Source of the DNA: Candidatus Enterousia avistercoris
GTDB taxonomy: Bacteria > Pseudomonadota > Alphaproteobacteria > Rs-D84
Reading direction: 5' to 3'
Length of the DNA: 8,529 nucleotides
Assembly (NCBI GenBank): GCA_017694255.1
Contig: JADINC010000014.1
Location: 1-8,529, forward strand
A program made the position numbers and the translations under genes. This document shows, piece after piece, positions 1 through 5,686 of this stretch. Numbering within the stretch: position 1 is the stretch's first letter; each line of letters opens with the position of its first letter. Under the pieces are notes generated by a model. It did no database searches and was not told the DNA's origin. It saw only the letters and a program-made list of their open reading frames with translations.

Positions 1-27
1 TCAGTTTTCGCGGGTGGATGCAGACCG

Positions 28-169
28 CGGGACCCAGGTAATTTATGCCCTGTGCGCCAGCACAGACAACCTTTTGTCATTGCGAGGGAGCATCGCGACC
101 GTGGCAATCCAGTCATTAATGCCGTCGCGAATGCGACACAACATCTACACTCTAAACTCTGAACTTTTA
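28..169 (+). repeat. Composite dispersed repeat, copy A
   Basis: This is one of three copies in the window of a directional repeat module, and it fills the gene-free stretch 1-166. Reading on the plus strand the order is: CGGGACCCAGGTAATTTAT at 28-46; an inserted 65-bp block at 50-114; the small stem-loop GTCGC-GAAT-GCGAC within 123-140; TCTACACTCTA at 144-154; then three heptads ACTCTAA, ACTCTGA and ACTTTTA at 149-169. The 19-bp block at 28-46 and the 18-bp block at 123-140 recur exactly in inverted orientation at 2141-2159 and 2121-2138. The last heptad contributes the stop codon of the surface-protein gene (TTA at 167-169). No coding function is supported. It could be a MITE-like or REP-like element. 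Confidence 0.75.
50..114. repeat. Nested hairpin insert inside copy A
   Basis: Copies B and C lack this block at the equivalent place. It starts with the perfect hairpin CTGTGC-GCCA-GCACAG (50-65). It continues with a GTCATTGCGAG...GCAATCC unit (76-110), a type of short palindromic repeat that I recall being scattered through many bacterial genomes. It is flanked by ATTTATGCC (41-49) and ATTAATGCC (115-123), which match at 8 of 9 positions and look like a target-site duplication. That it is a mobile insertion is inference. The sequence shows only the extra block and the flanking direct repeat. Confidence 0.5.
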
Positions 170-1963
170 CTTCCAATTATCCGGTATCTGGTCATAATCT
201 GACAGACCTGTGGACCCTTCATACGTATTAGTATCACCACTGATATCCGGCCAAATTTCATACAGATACTGTCCATTTATCCGTGCCGATGGCCCAGTCA
301 ACGCCGAACAGTTGGCGAATGCAGTATCAAACATCCCATCAGCGGGTGCACCAGAAATATTACCAAATAAATTTTCTGGAATGTCCGTTATCCTTGTATA
401 ATAAAACGTATGTCTAAACATGTTCGCGGCGGGCGCGCCCGATATCCCCGCAAACAAACCATCCGGTATACTTTTTAATCCCAGGTTCCAATTAAACGTT
501 CCATCAAACATATTTTCCGCCGGCGCACCTGATATCCCCGCAAACAAACCCGCCGGAATTGATGACAGCCCAGAATCACAAAAAGTATAAGAAAACATTC
601 CATCAGCGGGCGCCCCAGAAATATTACCAAATAAATTTTCTGGAATCGCACCACCCAAACCACTGCATTGATAAAAAGTCCCCGAAAACATAGATTTAGC
701 CGGCGCGCCCGATATCCCCGCAAATAATTTTTCTGGGAAACCGCCACTTAACCCCCTGCACCCCATAAAAGTAGAAGAAAACATCTGTTCAGCTGGGGCA
801 CCACGAACACCAGCAAACAAGTTTTCCGGTATTTTTCCAAGGACCCCGGTAAATGCAAAAGTTTCCCCGAAACAAGAACCAGCCGGCGCGCCCGATATCC
901 CCGCGAATAAGTTTTCTGGAATTGCCCCCTTGATACCAGAACAACCACGAAAAGTACCAAAAAACATCGCAGCAGCGGGTGCCCCTGCTATTCCTGCGAA
1001 TAAATTTTCTGGGATTGAACCTGTTAAACCACTACAACCAAAGAATGTTTGATTGAACATAAATTCTATCGGTTCACTTTTTATACGCGAAAACAGTGTT
1101 TCTGGGATTTCGCCCGTTAATCCACTGCAATTGCGAAACGTATTTTCAAATGCATGCATCGCCAATGGTCCGGTTATCCCCGCAAACAAATCCGGCGGTA
1201 TTTCACCCGTTAATTTAGAGCAATTTGTAAATACATTACTGAACATATATTCTTCTGTTGCCCCATACAGCCCATCAAATAACTGTGGCGGTATTTCACC
1301 AGTCATATTAGTTGCACCATTAAATAAAGAAGAGAAACGTGGTTGGGTGCCATCGGGCAGTGTAGGAAATATCTTACCCAGGTTCCCATAAATTTTCGCA
1401 ATAGATGTCTTTTGCGGAAAAGACAATGCAACAACACCATACGCATAATCTGTGGACGTTCCTGTTATACGAATGGTATTTGCACGCTGGGGATTTCCAA
1501 AGGTATGCGAATACGTGATATTACCAACCGCTTTGTCTACAATAGATTCACGTTCGCCATCACCCCAGTCAATCGCAAAATTCCCCGCCGCATTTATCAT
1601 TATATCAAACTTTGCCGTCCCCGGAACCGTGGTTATATAAAACCCGGGACCGCGAATCAGGCCATCAATCGCATTGTTCGTCGCAATCGTATCCGCCGCC
1701 AGTTTAGTCGCGTATTCACCCGTGCCATAGCTGGTCGTTTTTTCACCATTCAGGTATTCGTTCGCAATGTCCACCACGGTTAACAGATATTCCATATTTG
1801 CCGCAACCTTTGGATTTTTTAATTCCGGGTTATATGGTAATTCAATCCCCCAGCGCCAACGCAAAACATTATGAATGTACTCTACGTTTACCATTTCTGC
1901 CGAATGCGCAACTGGCAACAGCATGAACAAAGCAAAGAAAAACGACAATATTTTACGCAACAT
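167..1963 (-). CDS. Secreted BspA-like repeat surface protein
   Basis: A 598-residue protein that I infer is exported and works at or outside the cell surface, perhaps in adhesion; no catalytic motif is visible. Residues 1-22 are a signal peptide (charged MLRK, hydrophobic core, likely cleavage near AHSA). Residues 23-103 contain GIELPYNPELKNPKVAANME. Residues 108-198 resemble a PKD-type beta sandwich with WGDG at 133-136. Residues 221-557 are eleven repeats of the form IPxxLFaGIsGAPAxxMFxxTFxxCsgLtG, most like BspA-like/DUF285 surface repeats. A 41-residue tail ends in DNWK. Cysteines fall at 248, 279, 310 and 341, exactly 31 apart, suggesting a stacked ladder. The frame stays open upstream to 2170, but that stretch is dispersed repeat. 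I chose the ATG at 1961-1963 because GGGGGA precedes it and the signal peptide begins there. No membrane anchor or barrel is seen, so the means of attachment is unknown. Confidence 0.8.
   Translation of the reverse strand: MLRKILSFFFALFMLLPVAHSAEMVNVEYIHNVLRWRWGIELPYNPELKNPKVAANMEYLLTVVDIANEYLNGEKTTSYGTGEYATKLAADTIATNNAIDGLIRGPGFYITTVPGTAKFDIMINAAGNFAIDWGDGERESIVDKAVGNITYSHTFGNPQRANTIRITGTSTDYAYGVVALSFPQKTSIAKIYGNLGKIFPTLPDGTQPRFSSLFNGATNMTGEIPPQLFDGLYGATEEYMFSNVFTNCSKLTGEIPPDLFAGITGPLAMHAFENTFRNCSGLTGEIPETLFSRIKSEPIEFMFNQTFFGCSGLTGSIPENLFAGIAGAPAAAMFFGTFRGCSGIKGAIPENLFAGISGAPAGSCFGETFAFTGVLGKIPENLFAGVRGAPAEQMFSSTFMGCRGLSGGFPEKLFAGISGAPAKSMFSGTFYQCSGLGGAIPENLFGNISGAPADGMFSYTFCDSGLSSIPAGLFAGISGAPAENMFDGTFNWNLGLKSIPDGLFAGISGAPAANMFRHTFYYTRITDIPENLFGNISGAPADGMFDTAFANCSALTGPSARINGQYLYEIWPDISGDTNTYEGSTGLSDYDQIPDNWK
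293..1303 (-). repeat. In-frame tandem repeats, about 87-93 bp each
   Basis: These are the eleven units encoding residues 221-557 of the surface protein. Several are nearly identical in DNA, not only in protein. GGCGCGCCCGATATCCCC starts at 432, 702 and 885 exactly, and at 522 with two mismatches. Positions 331-382 and 595-646 match at 49 of 52 positions, including 32 in a row. The first three units (encoded near the right end) are the most diverged, which suggests later expansion or gene conversion among the downstream units. Confidence 0.85.
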
Positions 1964-1967
1964 CCAT

Positions 1968-1972
1968 CCCCC
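1968..1972 (-). promoter_or_regulatory. G-rich ribosome binding site fixing the start at 1963
   Basis: On the minus strand the sequence reads ATG-GGGGGATGG-ATG. The GGGGGA run lies 4-5 nt before the second ATG (1961-1963), while the first ATG (1973-1975) has only TTCGGCAA before it and no Shine-Dalgarno. The second ATG also starts directly at the signal peptide. Starting at the first would add MGGW and would not change the frame. Confidence 0.55.
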
Positions 1973-2019
1973 CATTTGCCGAAAAAACGGTGGTTTATTT
2001 TCGGCATGAATTTTATTAA

Positions 2020-2048
2020 ATTTTATGCGGATTTCCGCCCTATTGCAA
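2020..2048 (-). promoter_or_regulatory. Sigma70-like promoter of the surface-protein gene
   Basis: On the minus strand, TTGCAA (2048-2043) is followed by a 17-bp spacer and TAAAAT (2025-2020). Each box is one or two bases from the TTGACA / TATAAT consensus, at ideal spacing. Initiation near 2013 would give a leader of about 50 nt. It lies just beyond the end of repeat copy B, so the repeat is upstream of the promoter rather than inside the transcript. Confidence 0.5.
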
Positions 2049-2063
2049 GGGAAAAATTTGTGT

Positions 2064-2180
2064 GCAAAGTTCAGAGTGCAATGTTTAGAGTATAGAGTGA
2101 AGAGTATAGAGTGTAGACGATGTGTCGCATTCGCGACGAGATAAATTACCTGGGTCCCGGTGTCAAGCACCGGGATGACA
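2064..2180 (-). repeat. Composite dispersed repeat, copy B (inverted)
   Basis: Read on the minus strand it begins with a GTCATCCCGG-type hairpin (stem TCCCGGTG/CACCGGGA, 2155-2162 with 2168-2175). Next come CGGGACCCAGGTAATTTAT (2159-2141), the GTCGC-GAAT-GCGAC stem-loop (2138-2121), and seven consecutive heptads related to ACTCTAA (2112-2064). It is inverted relative to copies A and C. Together with copy A it brackets the surface-protein gene and its promoter. It lies in an open frame joined to that gene, but this is not credible coding sequence. Confidence 0.75.
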
Positions 2181-2213
2181 CACTTTTCTTTTTTCTAAAA
2201 ACAATTACAAAAT

Positions 2214-2277
2214 AAAAAACTTAAAAACTTGTCATCCCGCGGCCCGGGCTCCAGGATGACATGTTCTTAAGTTCTTT
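2214..2277. repeat. Long imperfect hairpin, GTCATCC/GGATGAC type
   Basis: The arms 2218-2237 and 2254-2273 pair at 18 of 20 positions, with an outer A/T extension to 2214/2277. They enclose a 16-base GC-rich loop containing GCCCGGGC. The core TGTCATCC/GGATGACA is perfect. On the minus strand the stem runs into TTTTATTTTG and on the plus strand into a T-rich stretch, so it could act as a bidirectional or backup terminator. It is equally consistent with a solitary member of the dispersed repeat family. Confidence 0.55.
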
Positions 2278-2300
2278 TTATTTTAAGATTTTTCTCTATC

Positions 2301-2400
2301 GTCATCCCGGCGCAGGCCGGGATCCATTGCGCCGCAGGTATTTATGCCGTCGCGCAGCGACACAACATTTGCACTTTGAACTCTGAACTTTGAACTTTGA
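2301..2400 (+). repeat. Composite dispersed repeat, copy C
   Basis: It shows the same module order as copies A and B. The hairpin ATCCCGGC-GCAG-GCCGGGAT is at 2304-2323, then CAGGTATTTATGCC (2335-2348), the stem-loop GTCGC-GCA-GCGAC followed by ACAACAT, and four clean heptads ACTTTGA, ACTCTGA, ACTTTGA, ACTTTGA at 2373-2400. It ends immediately against the A-run of the ppiD-like terminator. Together with copy B and the hairpin at 2214-2277 it accounts for most of the gene-free stretch 1964-2424. Confidence 0.7.
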
Positions 2401-2426
2401 AAAAACGGGGCAATGCCCCGTTTTTT
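2401..2426 (-). terminator. Intrinsic terminator of the ppiD-like gene
   Basis: The perfect 8-bp stem AACGGGGC / GCCCCGTT (2404-2411 with 2415-2422) has an AAT loop and a T-run on the minus strand (2405-2401). It begins right at the stop codon of the ppiD-like gene. A T-run on the plus side as well makes it symmetrical, but no plus-strand gene ends here. Confidence 0.85.
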
Positions 2427-3837
2427 ATTTCGCAAAGAAACGATTATACACCTTTTCATTTACCTTAACAGGATATTCACGTTCCAAGAACGCGTTATAA
2501 TCCGCAATAATCCCCTGGGATTGAATATTTTCTAATTCGGTTCGAACATCCGCCATCTTTTTCGTATCAACCGTTGGCATAATTTCTGTACCCACATGCA
2601 ACACATAAAACGCGTCCGCCCCATCAACAATCGAATTAGAGCCAACTTCATTATTAAACGCCGCACTCAAAACTTCGACAGGCGCCCCCAGCGCACGCGA
2701 AACCTGGACAGATTTTTTATTCTGCATTTCATTGCCATCATTCAAATCAACCAGTATTTCATTTGCACGAACATAGGCTTGCTTGCGCTGTTCTGCACGA
2801 CGCCATCCGGCAACTAAATTATCCTTGATCGATTCGAATTCTGCGTTATGTGCCGGGATAACTTGGTCAACGCGCACAATAACGAACCCATGCTTTGTTT
2901 CGATTAATTCGCTTTCCAGCCCCTCTTCCATATCGAAAATATTTTTCATCATAGAATCCGTCAACAGCACATCAACCGGCCGCGAATCCGCATCAAACGT
3001 CCCCAGTGCAACATATTTTGCCCCATGATTTTTTGCCGCCACCGCCATTGTTTCGCCTGCGATTATATCATCTTCGACCAATACCGCATTTTGATACGCC
3101 GCATCATATTCATCGGGCTTGTCCATATCGGCCGGTATCAATACATATGAAACAGTCCGTTGTTCTGGAACCATGTGTGGATTTTGTTCATAAAACGCGC
3201 GCAATTGTTCTGTGGTTGGCGCCGCAACATCAAACGCATCGTATTGCACCGTGGCATAATCGATCTGGCGCGTGGCATATCGCGCATCATAATCCGCACG
3301 CACTGCAAACCCAGGAACCGGCACCGGGACCGAAACTGGCGCCAACACATATCCGCGCAAAATCTGATTCCGCAGAACATTTGCAAATGCGGCCTCGCTA
3401 TAACCACTGTTGGCCAAAACAGTATCAAATAAATAAGTAGAAAACTGACCGTCCATTTGAAATTCTGGGAAAGCGCGAATTTCACGCGCAATTTGTGCAT
3501 CAGACACAACAAACCCCATATCTTCGGCATGACTTTCCGTCATTGCATTTGTCGCCAGTCTGGATAACACCTGGGTATTCAGGGCATCCATCAACCCAGA
3601 ATCAGAATATGTCGCCCGCTGAACATCACGCGTCATATTTGCCATTTCGCGTGATTTTTCCATATTAAAATCATTAATTGTAATTTCATGATTACCGACA
3701 CGCACCAACGTAATATCACTGGCTGCACCACCGAAAATCCATTCGGCAACACCCCATCCAACAAAAGAAAACGCCAAGATTCCTATTAAAATCTTTGCAA
3801 CCGGCTTATCCGCCGCATTTCGTAAATATTCTAGCAT
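2425..3837 (-). CDS. ppiD: PpiD-like membrane-anchored periplasmic chaperone
   Basis: A 470-residue SurA/PpiD-family protein, expected to be fixed in the inner membrane with its bulk in the periplasm, assisting folding of newly exported proteins. A short cytoplasmic start (MLEYLRNAADKPVAK) precedes one transmembrane helix at about 16-36. A SurA_N-type helical region covers about 43-170 (VRVGNHEITINDF...). A parvulin-like segment spans about 226-325, from RTVSYVLI to ETKHGFVIVRVDQ. A helical C-terminal region completes it. The two histidines typical of active parvulins (as in SHIL and GYHI) are not present: SYVL and GFVI stand there, so it is probably a non-catalytic chaperone. E. coli PpiD has 623 residues, so this form is compact. 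The start has AAGGGGAT 5 nt upstream. It is divergent from tpiA. The family call is firm; the ppiD symbol is by resemblance. Confidence 0.8.
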   Translation of the reverse strand: MLEYLRNAADKPVAKILIGILAFSFVGWGVAEWIFGGAASDITLVRVGNHEITINDFNMEKSREMANMTRDVQRATYSDSGLMDALNTQVLSRLATNAMTESHAEDMGFVVSDAQIAREIRAFPEFQMDGQFSTYLFDTVLANSGYSEAAFANVLRNQILRGYVLAPVSVPVPVPGFAVRADYDARYATRQIDYATVQYDAFDVAAPTTEQLRAFYEQNPHMVPEQRTVSYVLIPADMDKPDEYDAAYQNAVLVEDDIIAGETMAVAAKNHGAKYVALGTFDADSRPVDVLLTDSMMKNIFDMEEGLESELIETKHGFVIVRVDQVIPAHNAEFESIKDNLVAGWRRAEQRKQAYVRANEILVDLNDGNEMQNKKSVQVSRALGAPVEVLSAAFNNEVGSNSIVDGADAFYVLHVGTEIMPTVDTKKMADVRTELENIQSQGIIADYNAFLEREYPVKVNEKVYNRFFAK

Positions 3838-3905
3838 TTAATCCCCTTTTGCGATACCATAGCAAAACGATATCAAAAAAATCAACGAAAAAAAGGGGAA
3901 AATAA
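3838..3905. promoter_or_regulatory. Divergent ppiD-like/tpiA intergenic region
   Basis: These 68 bp must carry the signals for both genes. TCCCCTTTT (3842-3850) and AAAAGGGGA (3891-3899) form a perfect 9-bp inverted repeat. Each arm supplies the Shine-Dalgarno of one gene: GGGG at 3895-3898 is 7 nt before the tpiA ATG, and its mirror is 5 nt before the ppiD-like ATG. Weak promoter candidates are TTGCGA-N16-TATCAA (3849-3876, plus) and TTGATT-N18-TATGGT (3885-3856, minus). Neither is strong enough to assert. Confidence 0.4.
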
Positions 3906-4607
3906 ATGAAAATTATCGCAGGAAACTGGAAAATGAACGGCACGCGTACCGGATTGACCGAAATGGTTCATGCATTGGCCGACGTTGAATCTGAAAACAC
4001 GGTTATATTGTGCGTACCGTATACAATGTTGGGGTTGGAATCTGGTCGCGTTGCCCTGGGGGCCCAGGATACCAGCGCACATGACCATGGCGCATATACT
4101 GGTGAAGTTTCTGCATCTATGATTGCCGATACCGGCGCGAAATACGTAATTGTTGGCCACAGCGAACGCCGCCAGTATCACGGTGAAACAAATGACATCG
4201 TCCGGCAAAAGGCTGCAGTGGCATTGGCAAACGGTCTGACCCCTATTATTTGCGTTGGCGAAACAATGGACGAAAAACAGGCTGGCAAAACAATGGAAAT
4301 TATTGAATCTGGGGTTCGCGAATCAATTCCAACAGATGCCCGAAATGTAATTGTTGCATACGAACCGCGTTGGGCAATTGGTGCGGGACTGACCCCGACA
4401 GATGCTGAAATTGCAGACGCCCACAAATTAATTGCCGACACACTGGAATCAATGGGCATGGGCGGCACACCGATATTATACGGCGCCAGTGTCAAGGGCA
4501 CAAACGCTGCACAAATTATGTCTATTCCAAATGTAGACGGCGTATTGGTTGGTGGTGCATCCTTGAAACCAGACGATTTCATACCTATAATAACCAGTGT
4601 TAAATAA
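3906..4607 (+). CDS. tpiA: Triosephosphate isomerase
   Basis: A cytoplasmic glycolytic and gluconeogenic enzyme that interconverts dihydroxyacetone phosphate and glyceraldehyde 3-phosphate. The 233-residue chain covers the whole TIM barrel, somewhat shorter than the usual 250 or so. The substrate-binding AGNWKMNG carries Asn7 and Lys9. The catalytic histidine is His85 in VIVGHSERR, and the catalytic glutamate is Glu153 in AYEPRWAIGAG. The phosphate-binding loops are YGASVKG (192-198) and GVLVGGASL (212-220). Two small departures from the common form are Arg155 in the loop-6 hinge (usually PVWAIGTG) and YGASV instead of YGGSV. All catalytic residues are intact. The ATG has AAGGGGA 7 nt upstream. 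It probably heads an operon with grpE, 62 nt downstream on the same strand. Confidence 0.96.
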   Translation: MKIIAGNWKMNGTRTGLTEMVHALADVESENTVILCVPYTMLGLESGRVALGAQDTSAHDHGAYTGEVSASMIADTGAKYVIVGHSERRQYHGETNDIVRQKAAVALANGLTPIICVGETMDEKQAGKTMEIIESGVRESIPTDARNVIVAYEPRWAIGAGLTPTDAEIADAHKLIADTLESMGMGGTPILYGASVKGTNAAQIMSIPNVDGVLVGGASLKPDDFIPIITSVK

Positions 4608-4622
4608 ATATATAGTTTAAAC

Positions 4623-4645
4623 GGGGGTGAATATCCGCCACCCCC
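4623..4645 (+). other. Intercistronic hairpin between tpiA and grpE
   Basis: GGGGGTG (4623-4629) pairs perfectly with CACCCCC (4639-4645) around a 9-nt loop. No T-run follows (AACATAAAATG), so it is not a standard intrinsic terminator. It could protect the 3' end of tpiA mRNA or partly attenuate transcription into grpE. The grpE ribosome site (CAGGT, about 4659-4663) lies outside the stem. Confidence 0.45.
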
Positions 4646-4669
4646 AACATAAAATGACAGGTAATTAGT

Positions 4670-5221
4670 ATGGACGAAAAAAAAGAAGTAAAAATAGACA
4701 CTGTATCAATCAACGATGGCGCCGCAAATGACGCACCCGCAAACCAACCAGATCAAACGCCCGCCACCACTGATACAGATGAACAGATTGAAAAACTAAC
4801 CGCGCAATTATCCGAAATAACAGATAAATATCTGCGTACTGCGGCCGAACTGGAAAACACACGCCGTCGCGCAGCGCTTGATATTGAATCTGCGACGCGC
4901 AATCGCGCAATGGCAATTGCAAAGAAATTTTTACCCGTTATGGATGCAATTGAATCTGCAAAAAAGCATAATCCTGACGATGCGGGGATAAAATCAATGG
5001 CGATGGCAATGGACAACGCATTTGCACAAATTGGTATCACAAAAATTGACAGCATCGGGCAAATTCTAAACCCGCAATTTCATAACGCAATCCAGGTTGT
5101 ACCCGCCCCATCAGACGCGAACCCCAAACCTGCCCCAAACACTATTATCGAAGAAATGCAACCCGGATATATGTTTGGTGATACCGTCCTGCGAACAGCG
5201 ATGGTTGTTGTATCTAAATAA
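4670..5221 (+). CDS. grpE: GrpE nucleotide-exchange factor
   Basis: The cytoplasmic co-chaperone that releases ADP from DnaK to reset its folding cycle; it normally works as a dimer. The 183 residues match the family's usual length of roughly 170-210. Residues 1-36 are an acidic, Pro/Ala-rich disordered tail. Residues 37-90 form the long helix with the hallmark DKYLRTAAELENTRRRA (52-68), and LPVMDAIESA (88-97) follows. The C-terminal beta head runs from about 125 with NPQFHNAIQ (134-142) and ends in the signature QPGYMFGDTVLRTAMVVVSK (164-183). The start has a modest CAGGT Shine-Dalgarno. dnaK, dnaJ and hrcA are not in the window, and no CIRCE-type GAGTGCTAA palindrome is visible upstream. 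Pairing with tpiA rather than hrcA or dnaK is the only notable context. Confidence 0.95.
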   Translation: MDEKKEVKIDTVSINDGAANDAPANQPDQTPATTDTDEQIEKLTAQLSEITDKYLRTAAELENTRRRAALDIESATRNRAMAIAKKFLPVMDAIESAKKHNPDDAGIKSMAMAMDNAFAQIGITKIDSIGQILNPQFHNAIQVVPAPSDANPKPAPNTIIEEMQPGYMFGDTVLRTAMVVVSK

Positions 5222-5245
5222 AAAGTCGCCATTTGGCGACTTTTT
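5221..5245. terminator. Bidirectional terminator between grpE and the 137-residue gene
   Basis: The stem GTCGCC-ATTT-GGCGAC (5225-5240) is extended by AAAA/TTTT (5221-5224 with 5241-5244). On the plus strand it is followed by TTTTTATTTA and on the minus strand by TTTTATTTAG. It begins at the last base of the grpE stop codon and ends three bases before the convergent gene's stop codon (5248-5250), so it serves both transcripts. Confidence 0.9.
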
Positions 5246-5247
5246 AT

Positions 5248-5661
5248 TTATCTGAACTTTTCACGCATTTGATTGCGAATTGCTTGAATCACAGAATCAT
5301 AATCTTGGATATCAACATGCGGTTTTGGTTTTATTGACCTAACAAATAACCGACGTGATGGACTTTTCCGTATATCACTGTGCAGGATACGCAATACCAT
5401 CACTGGCGCATATGAATAGCGCGATTTATGCACATGTGGTTTCAAACCATTACGCACCATCAAGAATTTTGCTATATCAATATCTTTTTCATTTGACGGC
5501 ACATAATAAAAGTACACAACCCCATTACGCGCACGCATATATTCTGCCTTGTCTGCTAATTTTGATAAAATTTTTATATCTTCTGCCGCCCCCAGGTTTA
5601 CATTTTTATTACGTGGGGTAAAGAAATCTTTGATTATTTCAATACTTTTATACAAATTCAT
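5248..5661 (-). CDS. Basic 137-residue protein of unknown function
   Basis: I do not recognise this protein. It has 137 residues, is rich in Lys and Arg, and has no signal peptide, transmembrane segment or cysteine, so it is probably cytoplasmic. Residues 25-45 look helical (AAEDIKILSKLADKAEYMRA). A likely beta strand follows (GVVYFYYVP, 47-55), then a helix (KDIDIAKFLMVRNG, 59-72). A basic stretch with strands comes next (KPHVHKSRYSYAPVMVLRIL, 74-93), and the tail is charged (KPHVDIQDYDSVIQAIRNQM, 113-132). The alternation suggests a compact alpha/beta fold, and the surplus positive charge would suit nucleic-acid binding, but no motif proves it. The ATG (5659-5661) has AAAGGAT 5 nt upstream and a good promoter at 5687-5714. 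It converges on grpE through a shared terminator and is separated from the autotransporter gene behind it by its own hairpin. Confidence 0.75.
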   Translation of the reverse strand: MNLYKSIEIIKDFFTPRNKNVNLGAAEDIKILSKLADKAEYMRARNGVVYFYYVPSNEKDIDIAKFLMVRNGLKPHVHKSRYSYAPVMVLRILHSDIRKSPSRRLFVRSIKPKPHVDIQDYDSVIQAIRNQMREKFR

Positions 5662-5686
5662 TTTTTATCCTTTGTGTTTCTGGACA

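Noticed and set aside
14..202. Small plus-strand gene at the left end.
   Set aside because: It is a translation of repeat copy A and the 3' end of the surface gene, with no ribosome site.
331..1300. CRISPR-like periodic repeats.
   Set aside because: The period of about 90 bp is in frame, imperfect, and encodes a repeated protein motif. There are no unique spacers or short identical direct repeats, and no cas genes.
1343..1783. Plus-strand open frames opposite the surface-protein gene (for example 1053-1391 and 1343-1783).
   Set aside because: They mirror the real coding strand. Their products are low-complexity, rich in Arg/Ile/Asn, and lack ribosome sites or family features.
1964..2170. 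Upstream extension of the surface-protein frame to an ATG at 2170.
   Set aside because: The added 69 residues are translated dispersed repeat B and the promoter region. They have no ribosome site and would bury the signal peptide.
3006..3530. Open frames on both strands within the ppiD-like gene.
   Set aside because: They lie inside a well-supported CDS and have His/Arg/Pro-rich compositions typical of out-of-frame translation.
4623..4645. Intrinsic terminator after tpiA.
   Set aside because: The stem is strong, but no T-run follows it, so termination before grpE is not supported.
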